This document shows, one piece after another, positions 7,224 through 14,902 of a stretch of DNA of 18,541 nt. The notes beneath the pieces were generated by a model. It ran no database searches. It saw only the letters and a program-made list of their open reading frames with translations, and had not been told where the DNA came from. This DNA is from an uncultured Clostridium sp. (GTDB lineage: Bacteria > Bacillota > Clostridia > TANB77 > CAG-508): the NCBI GenBank assembly GCA_946496115.1, contig CAMMFK010000023.1:1-18541 (forward strand), in the 5' to 3' direction. The position numbers were made by a program, and so were the translations under genes. Within the stretch, counting starts at the first letter, position 1. The number at the start of each line of letters is the position of its first letter.

Positions 7224-9542
7224 TTAAAGTTCTATTCCATACATAATATGGTCTTTGATTTTTAAATAATCATTTGCTTTGACTTGATTATCTCCTGTAA
7301 CATCTGCTGCCATTTTAAATGCTCCTTCTAATTTTGCTGTTCCTGTTTCCATAATATAATCTTTTATTATTAGATAATCATTTGCTTTAACATAGCCATC
7401 TCCTGTGCTATCTCCTTTTTTAACAATTGTATATTTTGTACCCCCCATATTTGCTATATCTCCTGTTGCAATAACTTGCTCACCAGAAATTAATTTATCT
7501 CCTCTAGTTATTGTTGCATTTGATAATGAATTTGCTGTTGCACTAGATTCTACTATTATGATTCTTTCTGTTTCTAAATCATCTTCACCATCCTCTGGTT
7601 CATTGTCTCCAATATCTGGCTCTTCTTCTGTTTCATTATCGTCTTCAACTGTATTATCTCCAATAATCTCATTATCTATTACAGAATTTTTTATTTCATC
7701 TATTACCTCGTTATTTAAAGTATTATCCTCATCTATAACTTCATTGTTTAAAACATTATTTTCATCGTCTATCACTTCATTATTTAAAGCATTATTCTCA
7801 TTATCTACTATTTCATTATTTATTTCGTTATCGGCTTCATTTCCACCTGAATCGTCAGGTGTTTCATCTGGTACTTCACCTCCATCTACTTTTATTAAAT
7901 ATTCTCTTGCTACATATCCTATAACACCATCCTCAGTTATAACTTTATCCCAAGTGTAATTTCCAACTTTACTTCCAGCTTCTAGTCTTGTAACAATGCT
8001 TCCGTTTTCAAGTTTCCTTATAATATTTCCGGCTGGAGTTTCTCTTAAATATAGTCCACCTTCTGCATTTACATAAAAACTTTCGTTATAATCTATCTTA
8101 TGAATATTATCTCTTGCCACAAATCCCTGTCTTGAATCTGAAAGTATAACTCTATCCCATATTTTGCCGTCTATATAATATCTTCCCGTATTATCTATTC
8201 TATGAATTACTTGTCCTTTGTTTAAATGAGTTATTTCAAGCTGATTGTATCCCGGTCCAACTCTTAATATTACATCACTATTTGTTACAGTTACTTCTTC
8301 ATAACAATTTGTAATATCATCAATTTCTTCCAAATAGCTTGTATTAAACTTTACATATCCATTTGTTCCATCTTCTAAAACAACTTTATGCCATCCATCT
8401 GAATATCTTTCAACAGATAATACCACAACTGAACTATCTGTTATTTTTCCAACAGGTAGGCTTGTTGTACTTCTTCCGCTTCTTATCATTACATTTGAAT
8501 GTCCGACTTTTACTCTTATATTCTTAGGATAAGCCTCTATACTACTATCTGGTGAGCTTGACGAAAGAGATGACATATTTTCATAAACTGGTATTATAAA
8601 AGTCAAATTTTCATTTAGCAATCCTGCACTTCTCATTTTATTATACATTGATGTTCCTTCTGATTTTGGAGCTTCGATGTTTTGCATATATTGCCTTATA
8701 TATAAACCTCCATAAGATTCAACATCAAATTTATTTAAATAAATTGAGTTTTGTTTGTTATTTATATATGCTGAAAATAGAAATGTAATTCCGTCAGATA
8801 AACATTTTTCTATACTTGTCCAGCCCTCTTTTTTGGCTCTAGCTAATGCATTATTGTAAACTTCTTGCTGTGTATTTCCACTAGCTCCAATATTAAATAA
8901 GTTGTAATATACCGTTCCATCTGTGTCCACCATTTTTGATGTAGCTCCACCGGCATTTCCTTGCTCCTGAAGAAGTCTTGCTATAATGTAATAAGGATTG
9001 GCATTTTTCTCTCTACATACTCTATTTATTATTGATGCATTTTCTCTTGAATATAAAAATGTACCATTTAACGACCCATATACTTTATCATCTGTTGTTT
9101 CTAAATAGTCTGTTGCTAAAAATTGAAATAAATAAGGGCTATCAACAAGCCAGTTTCTTGTGTCCATATAGTATCTTATGGCTTGTTCTGATGCACACTT
9201 CCAGTTTCCAGTATCATACACTCTATCGCCACATATTGAGCAAATCCACTCCCCAGTTTTCCCTTGAATTAAATTTTTGGGAGTACCTAAATGTCCTGTG
9301 TACTGAGCCTTTATTACTTGTTCAAAATCTAGCCCAGTTTCCATTATGATGAATTTCCAATTTGGATGATTTGCTTTTAGTGTATCTAACTTTTCTTTAA
9401 AACCTGGATATTTACTTGTATCTAAATTGCTTCCATCATAAGCATATCTATTTGACTCGGCAAAACTTGACTGCAAAATGTTTACAATCAAAAATGCCGA
9501 TAGTAAAATTACAATTAAAAAAATAGAGATAATCTTTTTCAT
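7224..9542 (-). CDS. Secreted glucosaminidase-like cell-wall hydrolase with SH3 repeats, acidic repeat linker and dockerin (copy B)
   Basis: A 772-residue paralogue of the 3600-5729 enzyme with the same order of domains. Signal peptide 1-28. GH73-like catalytic region about 40-315: YYMDTRNWL, QEQG with probable catalytic Glu193, YYNLFNIGASGN and YMQNIEAPK. Three SH3-like domains at about 340-405, 415-480 and 485-552. An acidic Asn/Glu/Asp linker at about 553-660 contains imperfect 12-residue repeats. A short beta domain precedes a type I dockerin at 709-770, whose two calcium loops are DSTGDGYVKAND and DVTGDNQVKAND, followed by YLIIKDYIM and YLKIKDHIM. The CxxC (WICSICG) is conserved with copy A. 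The ribosome binding site is weak (AGGG close to the ATG). It is the first gene of the envelope cluster and diverges from the glycosylase gene at 9611. It probably remodels peptidoglycan outside the cell. Confidence 0.87.
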   Translation of the reverse strand: MKKIISIFLIVILLSAFLIVNILQSSFAESNRYAYDGSNLDTSKYPGFKEKLDTLKANHPNWKFIIMETGLDFEQVIKAQYTGHLGTPKNLIQGKTGEWICSICGDRVYDTGNWKCASEQAIRYYMDTRNWLVDSPYLFQFLATDYLETTDDKVYGSLNGTFLYSRENASIINRVCREKNANPYYIIARLLQEQGNAGGATSKMVDTDGTVYYNLFNIGASGNTQQEVYNNALARAKKEGWTSIEKCLSDGITFLFSAYINNKQNSIYLNKFDVESYGGLYIRQYMQNIEAPKSEGTSMYNKMRSAGLLNENLTFIIPVYENMSSLSSSSPDSSIEAYPKNIRVKVGHSNVMIRSGRSTTSLPVGKITDSSVVVLSVERYSDGWHKVVLEDGTNGYVKFNTSYLEEIDDITNCYEEVTVTNSDVILRVGPGYNQLEITHLNKGQVIHRIDNTGRYYIDGKIWDRVILSDSRQGFVARDNIHKIDYNESFYVNAEGGLYLRETPAGNIIRKLENGSIVTRLEAGSKVGNYTWDKVITEDGVIGYVAREYLIKVDGGEVPDETPDDSGGNEADNEINNEIVDNENNALNNEVIDDENNVLNNEVIDEDNTLNNEVIDEIKNSVIDNEIIGDNTVEDDNETEEEPDIGDNEPEDGEDDLETERIIIVESSATANSLSNATITRGDKLISGEQVIATGDIANMGGTKYTIVKKGDSTGDGYVKANDYLIIKDYIMETGTAKLEGAFKMAADVTGDNQVKANDYLKIKDHIMYGIEL
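7680..7820 (-). repeat. In-frame tandem repeats of about 36 bp
   Basis: Four imperfect copies encode NNEIVDNENNAL, NNEVIDDENNVL, NNEVIDEDNTL and NNEVIDEIKNSV in the linker between the SH3 and dockerin regions of glucosaminidase B. One unit lacks one codon. Glucosaminidase A has no equivalent block, so the repeat arose or expanded after the duplication, or was lost from copy A. Confidence 0.85.
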
Positions 9543-9610
9543 ATCCCTATTTTTTGAAATTATTTACTTTTTATACATTTTTGTGTTATTATTTTTTAGA
9601 GGTAAATTTT

Positions 9611-10045
9611 ATGTCAGAAAATTTTATGAAGAATTCATTTGAGCCAATTATTGATAATAATTCTAAAATATTAATTCTAGGTAGTTTGCCTAGTGACAAA
9701 TCTATCGAAAAATATGAATACTATGGAAATAAAACAAATCAATTTTGGAATATTATCTCTATGTGTTTTGATGGTGAGAAGATTAATTTTAATAATTATG
9801 ATGAAAAAATTGCTTATCTACATGAGCACCATATTGCTTTATGGGACGTTTATTCTCGTGCAAATAGAAAAGGCTCTTTAGATAGTAATATTAAAAATTT
9901 TGAAAAATACTTAAAGTTAAATAACTTTGATTTTGATTATAATTATGTGCCATCATCAAGTTCTTTAAATGCAAGTTTAAAATTTGAGGAAAAGGTTTTA
10001 ATTTGGAAAAAGATTATTATTGAAAAAGACTTTAAAAACTTTTAG
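9611..10045 (+). CDS. Hypoxanthine-DNA glycosylase homologue with internal deletion (probably inactive)
   Basis: I choose the ATG at 9611 (144 aa) because AGAGG lies 8 bases upstream; the frame is open further upstream to 9554, but that part looks like non-coding AT-rich sequence. The protein matches the DNA-deoxyinosine (hypoxanthine) glycosylase group of the uracil-DNA glycosylase superfamily: SFEPIIDNNSKILILGSLPS, YYGNKTNQFW, HHIALWDV, GSLDSNIKN and a C-terminal VPSSSSLNAS with FEEKVLIWKKII. Family members usually carry about 43 residues between the SLDSxIK motif and the PSTSPANA motif, including an IFxNGKKA core strand. Here only about 16 remain, so some 28 residues appear to be missing in frame, and the second motif has drifted (SSSSLNA). 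This looks like a decaying gene that stays open. It is the only convincing plus-strand gene in the window. Confidence 0.75.
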   Translation: MSENFMKNSFEPIIDNNSKILILGSLPSDKSIEKYEYYGNKTNQFWNIISMCFDGEKINFNNYDEKIAYLHEHHIALWDVYSRANRKGSLDSNIKNFEKYLKLNNFDFDYNYVPSSSSLNASLKFEEKVLIWKKIIIEKDFKNF

Positions 10046-10063
10046 TTTTCAAAGTCTTTTTTC
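10022..10063 (+). terminator. Bidirectional intrinsic terminator between convergent genes
   Basis: A long inverted repeat, AAAAAGACTTT with AAAGTCTTTTT, plus an inner AAAAC / GTTTT pairing with a TTTTA loop. It overlaps the last codons of the glycosylase gene and ends just before the 3' end of the Nudix gene at 10066. A-rich and T-rich arms on both sides allow termination from either direction. Confidence 0.82.
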
Positions 10064-10065
10064 AG

Positions 10066-10845
10066 TTATAACTCCATATCTTCGTGGTCTTTTTTATCTC
10101 TTTGAGCATCGAATTGCATTAATGGTTTTAAATAATATCTTCTAGGATTATTTAACTTGTCTAAATCTTCTACTAGGTGGTCTTTACTAAAATAATGTAA
10201 TGTTTTAAATTCTAATTCTAAACCATTTTCTTGTAGGTATTTGTAATAACTTTCAAAATACTCCTGCATTTGGCTTGCCGTAAGATTTATCTTGGCCTTT
10301 ACAAATAGTTCTACTCCTGGTTGCTCATCTTCATTTGAAAGATATATATAACAAATTCCACTTTCTTTAACTAAACTACTATCATCTAAATCAATGTTCA
10401 TTTCTTCTTTTGTTTCTCTTTTTATTGTTTGTAATATGTCAATGTGTCCATCAGTAATATCCTTTTTGTCAACGCCTCCACCTGTTACTTGGAGCATTCC
10501 TGGATAAGAAGTTGTATCATCTAATTCTCCAACAACATAATATCCGTCACTAGTTTCTAATAGACAACCTGCACTTAAGTTTTTGCACTCATATTCTTTA
10601 GGACAGCCAATTCTTTCCCCATATAAATAATGAGCATAGTCTGTTTTCTTGCATGTTATATCTACTTGTCCATCTGTAATACTAACCTTTGAGACACACA
10701 TTACTTCTCCATTCCAAATGTTAGCACCAGTATTTTTCATTTTTTCAAAATTTGCATTTATTTTTTCTCTTAAATCTTGTGGTAGTTCAAGTGTTTCTTC
10801 TTTTAATTCCGCTCTTAAAGCTTTATTTTCTATATAATAAATCAT
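10066..10845 (-). CDS. Nudix hydrolase family protein (divergent Nudix box)
   Basis: A 259-residue protein. The Nudix fold is indicated by GGGVDKKDITDG at 122-133 and by RETKEEMNI at 143-151, matching the REUxEExGU part of the Nudix box except for Thr and Asn at two positions and a longer spacing from the glycine part. The preceding residues 88-120 (LSAGCLLETSDGYYVVGELDD) are the usual strand entering the Nudix box. An N-terminal extension of about 85 residues and a C-terminal extension rich in charged residues have no motif that I recognise. No signal peptide, so cytoplasmic. GGAGG lies 6 nt before the start. It is 41 bases downstream of the second Nudix gene. The substrate cannot be predicted; a nucleoside diphosphate derivative is the general expectation. 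Confidence 0.8.
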   Translation of the reverse strand: MIYYIENKALRAELKEETLELPQDLREKINANFEKMKNTGANIWNGEVMCVSKVSITDGQVDITCKKTDYAHYLYGERIGCPKEYECKNLSAGCLLETSDGYYVVGELDDTTSYPGMLQVTGGGVDKKDITDGHIDILQTIKRETKEEMNIDLDDSSLVKESGICYIYLSNEDEQPGVELFVKAKINLTASQMQEYFESYYKYLQENGLELEFKTLHYFSKDHLVEDLDKLNNPRRYYLKPLMQFDAQRDKKDHEDMEL

Positions 10846-10886
10846 AATTTGCCTCCATAACTTAATCTATTTTGTCAGTTAATTAT

Positions 10887-11393
10887 CTATGCCTCATTTT
10901 TCAATAATTCTTTCACATTATCTGTCCAATCAAATATGCTATTCTCCAATTTTTCTATTTCTTCTATTTTAAAATATTTTACCTCTTCTAGTTCACTTTC
11001 TTGGATTTTATATTTATTTATTGGAATATCTGTTTTCACATAATAAATTGAATATCTACCATCTTTTATTATGCTAGTTGCTAATGGTTTTAGGGTATCT
11101 TTATCAAATTTAATGCCAATTTCTTCTGATGCTTCTCTAACTGCCGCTTCTTTTACGCTTTCACCGAAGTCAACTTTTCCTGCACAAATTCCCCATTTGC
11201 CGGCACCACTTATCTTTTTCATACTACGTTTTTCAAGTAATACTTCATTGTTCTCATTTAAAACTATTATTCCAGCTACTGGCAAGTAATGTCCTTCTGG
11301 AAATTTACGTGTATTTACATCTTCTAACTCTTCTAGAGTTACTATTTTTCCAGTATTTTTTCCATCTTTGTCTACTAATTCAAATTTCTCCAT
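10887..11393 (-). CDS. Nudix hydrolase
   Basis: A 168-residue protein with a perfect Nudix box at 72-94: Gly72, five residues, Glu78, seven residues, Arg86-Glu87-Ala, Glu90-Glu91, Ile, Gly93-Ile. The pattern FELVDKDGKNTGK at the N terminus, then HYLPVAGIIVLNENNEVLLEKRS, is typical of the YfcD / isopentenyl-diphosphate isomerase-like Nudix group. It should bind Mg2+ and hydrolyse an X-linked nucleoside diphosphate or related compound; the substrate is not predictable. Length is normal. It has a clear promoter of its own that starts inside the end of the upstream GNAT gene, and a 5' leader of about 65 bases. Confidence 0.9.
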   Translation of the reverse strand: MEKFELVDKDGKNTGKIVTLEELEDVNTRKFPEGHYLPVAGIIVLNENNEVLLEKRSMKKISGAGKWGICAGKVDFGESVKEAAVREASEEIGIKFDKDTLKPLATSIIKDGRYSIYYVKTDIPINKYKIQESELEEVKYFKIEEIEKLENSIFDWTDNVKELLKNEA

Positions 11394-11464
11394 AAAAAAT
11401 CATTCCTCTCGTTTTACTTGAAGTCATACATAGTTTGTAGACTACGCATTTCACTATGCTATTA

Positions 11465-11493
11465 ATTATACAACTTTTATCTATTTATTGCAA
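11465..11493 (-). promoter_or_regulatory. Sigma-A type promoter of the Nudix gene at 10887-11393
   Basis: TTGCAA (11488-11493) and a perfect TATAAT (11465-11470) are 17 bases apart. The -35 box overlaps the GNAT stop codon. The start would be near 11458. A CATAGT / ACTATG inverted repeat (11453-11458 with 11429-11434) would place a hairpin at the very 5' end of the transcript. Confidence 0.7.
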
Positions 11494-11739
11494 ATTTTGG
11501 CTCTCTAAGACCCTTTTTGCATATGAACAATCAGCAATAATATTCTTGTTTTGTTTTTTAGCATTTTCAATAACACATTCCACAAGTTTTTTTGCAATAC
11601 CTTGCCCTTGATATGTATTATCTACTTCTGTGTGAATTATGTTCCACGTATCATTTTCTTCTATAAAATCACATTCACCGATCTTCTTATCATCGTCACA
11701 TGCTACTGATTTGTTTTCTTCAAATTTTATTTTTATCAT
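11485..11739 (-). CDS. Small GNAT family N-acetyltransferase (COG2388 type)
   Basis: An 84-residue single-domain member of the small GNAT group exemplified by YjdJ/COG2388. The acetyl-CoA binding signature YQGQGIAKKLV is at 43-53, and CSYA at 71-74 is the family's conserved cysteine motif near the C terminus. Members of this group are normally 85-100 residues, so it is complete. The substrate of the family is poorly defined. It begins 9 bases after the RdgB stop codon and is probably cotranscribed with it. The ribosome binding site is GAGGTG. Confidence 0.85.
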   Translation of the reverse strand: MIKIKFEENKSVACDDDKKIGECDFIEENDTWNIIHTEVDNTYQGQGIAKKLVECVIENAKKQNKNIIADCSYAKRVLESQNLQ

Positions 11740-11748
11740 AATGCACCT

Positions 11749-12375
11749 CTATTCTATACTCCTTTTCTCAAATTCTGCTAACAATTGTTTCACTGCTAAA
11801 TCTCTATGATTATGTGTTGCTTCAAAAGTTTCTTTATCTAAATCACTTAATGGCTTATCAAATCCATTTGGAATAAAAATTGGTATGTAAGTTAGGCCTC
11901 CTAATTTTCCCATAGATTTTGCAACTGTTCCTTTACATTCTCCTCTTGCCACAATCTTTTCTCCATCTGGAAGAATCGCTGTTAATACTGTTACAAAAGT
12001 ACAAGCCCTATCTTCTTTATTATGATAATCTTTCATTTTTTCTAATACTTTTGTAAGAGACTGAACTTGAGTCGCATTAGGTCCTGCATATCTTGCTGAA
12101 TAAACACCTGGCTCTCCATTTAATTTATCTATACAAAGCCCTGAGTCATCTGTAACAATTATCTTGTCGTTTATATTATTTTCATTGCAAAATTCTTTTA
12201 TTGCCATTGCTTTTATATTTGAGTTTTCTTCGAAAGTTTTTCCGTCTTCTATTATTTCTTTATTAAATCCTATGTCTTTTAATGTATATAATTCAAAATT
12301 TACATGATTTTCTTTTAAAATTTTCTCCATTGCTGTGACTTTATTTTTATTACTTGTTCCATATATTATTTTCAT
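11749..12375 (-). CDS. rdgB: RdgB/HAM1 family XTP/dITP pyrophosphatase
   Basis: A 208-residue member of the Ham1/RdgB family, which hydrolyses dITP, ITP and XTP to the monophosphates and so keeps deaminated purines out of DNA and RNA. Signatures are YGTSNKNK at 5-12, EDGKTFEENSNIKA at 43-56, VTDDSGL at 74-80 with the catalytic Asp, and NGEPGVYSARYAG at 86-98. The C terminus reads HNHRDLAV where most members have SHR-K-A. Length is normal and it is cytoplasmic. AGGA lies about 10 nt upstream of the ATG. A second, unrelated enzyme for the same substrates is encoded at 16221-16754. Confidence 0.92.
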   Translation of the reverse strand: MKIIYGTSNKNKVTAMEKILKENHVNFELYTLKDIGFNKEIIEDGKTFEENSNIKAMAIKEFCNENNINDKIIVTDDSGLCIDKLNGEPGVYSARYAGPNATQVQSLTKVLEKMKDYHNKEDRACTFVTVLTAILPDGEKIVARGECKGTVAKSMGKLGGLTYIPIFIPNGFDKPLSDLDKETFEATHNHRDLAVKQLLAEFEKRSIE

Positions 12376-12449
12376 GTTTTGATTTTCCTTTCGCTTGTTT
12401 TTTTAGAATTTTATTTTCAAATACTAATAACATGTAATAAAGTTTTATT

Positions 12450-12749
12450 TTAAGCACTCACACCAGTTTGTATTCCTAGTCCATCCCCAACACAAATTGG
12501 TGTTTCTATTATACATTTTTCTTCTGTATTAATATCTTTTACATTAACTTTGAGTGAATCTATAAAATCTCTTCTATTATTATTGCTTACATCAGATGAA
12601 TTGTTATAATGCTCATTAATTCCTTGAACTTGAGTAGCAACGTTAGAATCTTTTTCGGGCATCTCCTGCTTAGGAGCCTCTATCACTCGAACTTTATCTT
12701 TCTTAAATAAATTTTTGAGAAAGTTAACTATTTTATTAAATAAACTCAT
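12450..12749 (-). CDS. Hypothetical 99-aa protein, last gene of the transglutaminase-like operon
   Basis: I do not recognise the family. The N terminus (MSLFNKIVNFLKNLFKKDK) is predicted to be an amphipathic, cationic helix. The middle is polar and rich in Asn, Ser and Gln, without obvious structure. The C terminus has two cysteines and a glycine-rich end (ICVGDGLGIQTGVSA). There is no signal peptide and no membrane segment. Its ATG overlaps the stop codon of the preceding 110-aa gene by 4 bases, so the two are translationally coupled. Membrane-surface association through the N-terminal helix, or a small substrate for the transglutaminase-like protein encoded upstream, are possibilities without direct evidence. 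Confidence 0.68.
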   Translation of the reverse strand: MSLFNKIVNFLKNLFKKDKVRVIEAPKQEMPEKDSNVATQVQGINEHYNNSSDVSNNNRRDFIDSLKVNVKDINTEEKCIIETPICVGDGLGIQTGVSA

Positions 12750-13078
12750 CTGTTTCCTCCTTCTGCAACATCTGCATCTGCTCGTGAATTAATACTTTGA
12801 CTTATATCATCATCTTCCCATAATCTACGTCCATGATTTTTTTCTAAATCTCTATCATAGCATTCAAATCTCTTTTCAAACTCTTTGCTTGGTATCTCAA
12901 TAAATTGTCCTTGCTCCTTATCCGCATAATAGAACTTTTTTCCAAATTTGGCTGAATCAAAATATACAAACATCACTGGCGCTTTGCTTTTATCTTCTTT
13001 TTCATATACTCTATCAATAACACACTTTTTAAATTTCAAATTATGATTATTAAAAGATATAGTTCTAAGCATTTGCAT
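12746..13078 (-). CDS. Hypothetical 110-aa protein of the transglutaminase-like operon
   Basis: No family is recognised. The first 75 residues look like a small beta-rich domain (RTISFNNHNLKFKKCVIDRV, then APVMFVYFDSAKFGKKFYYAD), followed by a charged stretch FECYDRDLEKNHGRRLWEDDD and a disordered C terminus. There is no signal peptide. It starts 9 bases after the stop of the transglutaminase-like gene and overlaps the next gene by 4 bases, so the three form one operon. The function is unknown. Confidence 0.7.
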   Translation of the reverse strand: MQMLRTISFNNHNLKFKKCVIDRVYEKEDKSKAPVMFVYFDSAKFGKKFYYADKEQGQFIEIPSKEFEKRFECYDRDLEKNHGRRLWEDDDISQSINSRADADVAEGGNR

Positions 13079-13087
13079 TGTTGAATT

Positions 13088-14902
13088 TTAGCATTGTGCA
13101 AATTCGGGACATACCTTTTGTATTAATTTAAGCTGTCCATCTATATTTCTTTCTGGTTCATTTGCACAAACTTCATCAATTTTTTTAGATTTTTCAATAA
13201 AATTCAAAACAGGAAATTGTCCATCTTGCCTTGCGAGCCCAACACTTGCACATAGCTCTCTTAATCTTTGCTCGTCTAAAGTAAAAGTAGCATCTTTTAA
13301 TTCTTCATCATTTTTATGAGCTTCAGTATCTTTTCCATCTGGAGCTATATCCCTTTTGCGTATGTCTTCATAACTTAAAAATAAATGATTTGGTTTACAT
13401 CCATATCTTTGTAGTGCTAAATTCCATGTTGGGTCAACTATTGTTGTACCTGTTGCCTTTTCCCCATTTGCTAATTCAAACTCCATGTTTTCAAATTTCA
13501 GAAAAGCATGATTTTTTCCACTAATCATTTTACTTGGAATTCCAACTTGTTCTAGCATGTACTGCTCTAATCTAGCAATACCATTGCATACACCATAACC
13601 TCTACTAATAATTCTCCATAGAGCTCTATTATCCCATTTTTCGAAAACCTCTGTATCAAAATTTGGACTATAACTTACTCTTTTTCCTATAGCATTATCT
13701 ATAACTGCTATTTTTTGTGCCTTTGAAAATCCAGGTTTAATTGTACTTAACACTGATTCAATCCAATTTTCTCCCTCTATAAACTCTTTTCCCGTAGAAC
13801 TAAAAACAACACCATTATTATGAGTATTGTCTATACACATATCTGGACAAACAAGGCATATTTGTTTTAACTGTTCTTTTTGCTCCTTTGAAAACTTTTC
13901 CGGGTTTATTGACATTAGCTCATCTAGTCCTGCATAATCTTGTGGATTCCTTCCAAGTTCGACAAGCACATATTTACTTTTACTTTTTACATTAAGTGCC
14001 CCTTGAAATTCCTGAGGATAGTCTTCTCTATTTAATTTTTCCTTAACTTCATTGCTCAAAGTTGCAAATATTTTTCTTTTAGTATCTACACTAAAATCTC
14101 TAGTTGTCAAACTTAATGCAATTTGTAATTGTTTATCAGCACTCATATCAGCTATAACCGCATAAGGTTCAACATCTTTATTCTTGCAGAATTCTCCATT
14201 CCTTTCAAAAAATGCCATCAAATTATTAACATCAAATGTTATTAATATCTGTTTTATATCATTAAAATTCAACTCATTATGTTTTAGTAACATTTTTTCT
14301 TTATTACTATCTTGCATTGTTTGGATAATTTTAAAAGAACTATAACCACTAAACGGATATTTTTCCATTAAAGACATTTTGTCTTCGTCTTTTTGTAATT
14401 TTCCTATTAAATCTTTTAAATCATGTTCATTTAGTCCAAATGTATCTGAAACAAATTTACTATCACTTAAAAATGCTACTTTATTTTTTTCTCCTAACGA
14501 ATCAATTATTTTAATAATCTCAAAATTAAAAAATTCTTTTTTTTCGAAAAATTCTTTATTATGTAAGATTTGCAACTTGTCTTCATCTGAAAGTCTAATT
14601 ATTGCATCTTTAATATATGATGTTTCTATATTATCAAGTAATCCTGGCTCTTCAAGTACTCCTAATAAAATATTAGAATCTGAAATATTATCCATTATAC
14701 ATCTTTTAGTATATGGATTTGCATTTTTAAAATATTCTATTTGATATAATCTTGCTTTTTCACTATCAGTCAAAAATTCATTTATTAACTTTCCAAATTC
14801 TCCTACTGTCATGTTATATTCACTTAATGTTTGGTGATTTGAAAGCAAACTAAATTTATCATCTGATGCAAGTAATACATTTTTTAAGTCTTCCGAATTC
14901 AT
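13088..14902 (-). CDS. Transglutaminase-like protein with a long helical N-terminal region
   Basis: I place the start at 14902 (604 aa): GGAG lies 6 bases upstream, whereas the earlier in-frame ATG at 14914 has no site. Numbering from 14902: residues 1-300 are predicted to be helical and seem to contain degenerate repeats of about 35-40 residues with a pattern like DEDKLQILHNKEFFE. A transglutaminase-like fold follows with the Cys-His-Asp triad: Cys439 in GYGVCNGIARL, His465 in GKNHAFLKF and Asp490 in TIVDPTWN. The C terminus has several cysteines. No signal peptide is seen, so it is probably cytoplasmic. In bacteria this fold often serves as a cysteine protease or a protein cross-linking or deamidating enzyme; which one cannot be told. 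It overlaps the end of the metallophosphoesterase fragment and leads two small genes of unknown function. Confidence 0.75.
   Translation of the reverse strand: MNSEDLKNVLLASDDKFSLLSNHQTLSEYNMTVGEFGKLINEFLTDSEKARLYQIEYFKNANPYTKRCIMDNISDSNILLGVLEEPGLLDNIETSYIKDAIIRLSDEDKLQILHNKEFFEKKEFFNFEIIKIIDSLGEKNKVAFLSDSKFVSDTFGLNEHDLKDLIGKLQKDEDKMSLMEKYPFSGYSSFKIIQTMQDSNKEKMLLKHNELNFNDIKQILITFDVNNLMAFFERNGEFCKNKDVEPYAVIADMSADKQLQIALSLTTRDFSVDTKRKIFATLSNEVKEKLNREDYPQEFQGALNVKSKSKYVLVELGRNPQDYAGLDELMSINPEKFSKEQKEQLKQICLVCPDMCIDNTHNNGVVFSSTGKEFIEGENWIESVLSTIKPGFSKAQKIAVIDNAIGKRVSYSPNFDTEVFEKWDNRALWRIISRGYGVCNGIARLEQYMLEQVGIPSKMISGKNHAFLKFENMEFELANGEKATGTTIVDPTWNLALQRYGCKPNHLFLSYEDIRKRDIAPDGKDTEAHKNDEELKDATFTLDEQRLRELCASVGLARQDGQFPVLNFIEKSKKIDEVCANEPERNIDGQLKLIQKVCPEFAQC

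Noticed and set aside
7405..7959. Plus-strand open frame of 184 codons opposite glucosaminidase B
   Set aside because: It is the shadow of the acidic repeat linker and dockerin region, has no ribosome binding site and has a serine/isoleucine-rich product with no domain.
9554..9610. Longer start of the glycosylase gene at 9554
   Set aside because: The extra residues (KLFTFYTFLCYYFLE) look like translated intergenic sequence, and the ATG at 9611 has a proper ribosome binding site and matches the family's N terminus.
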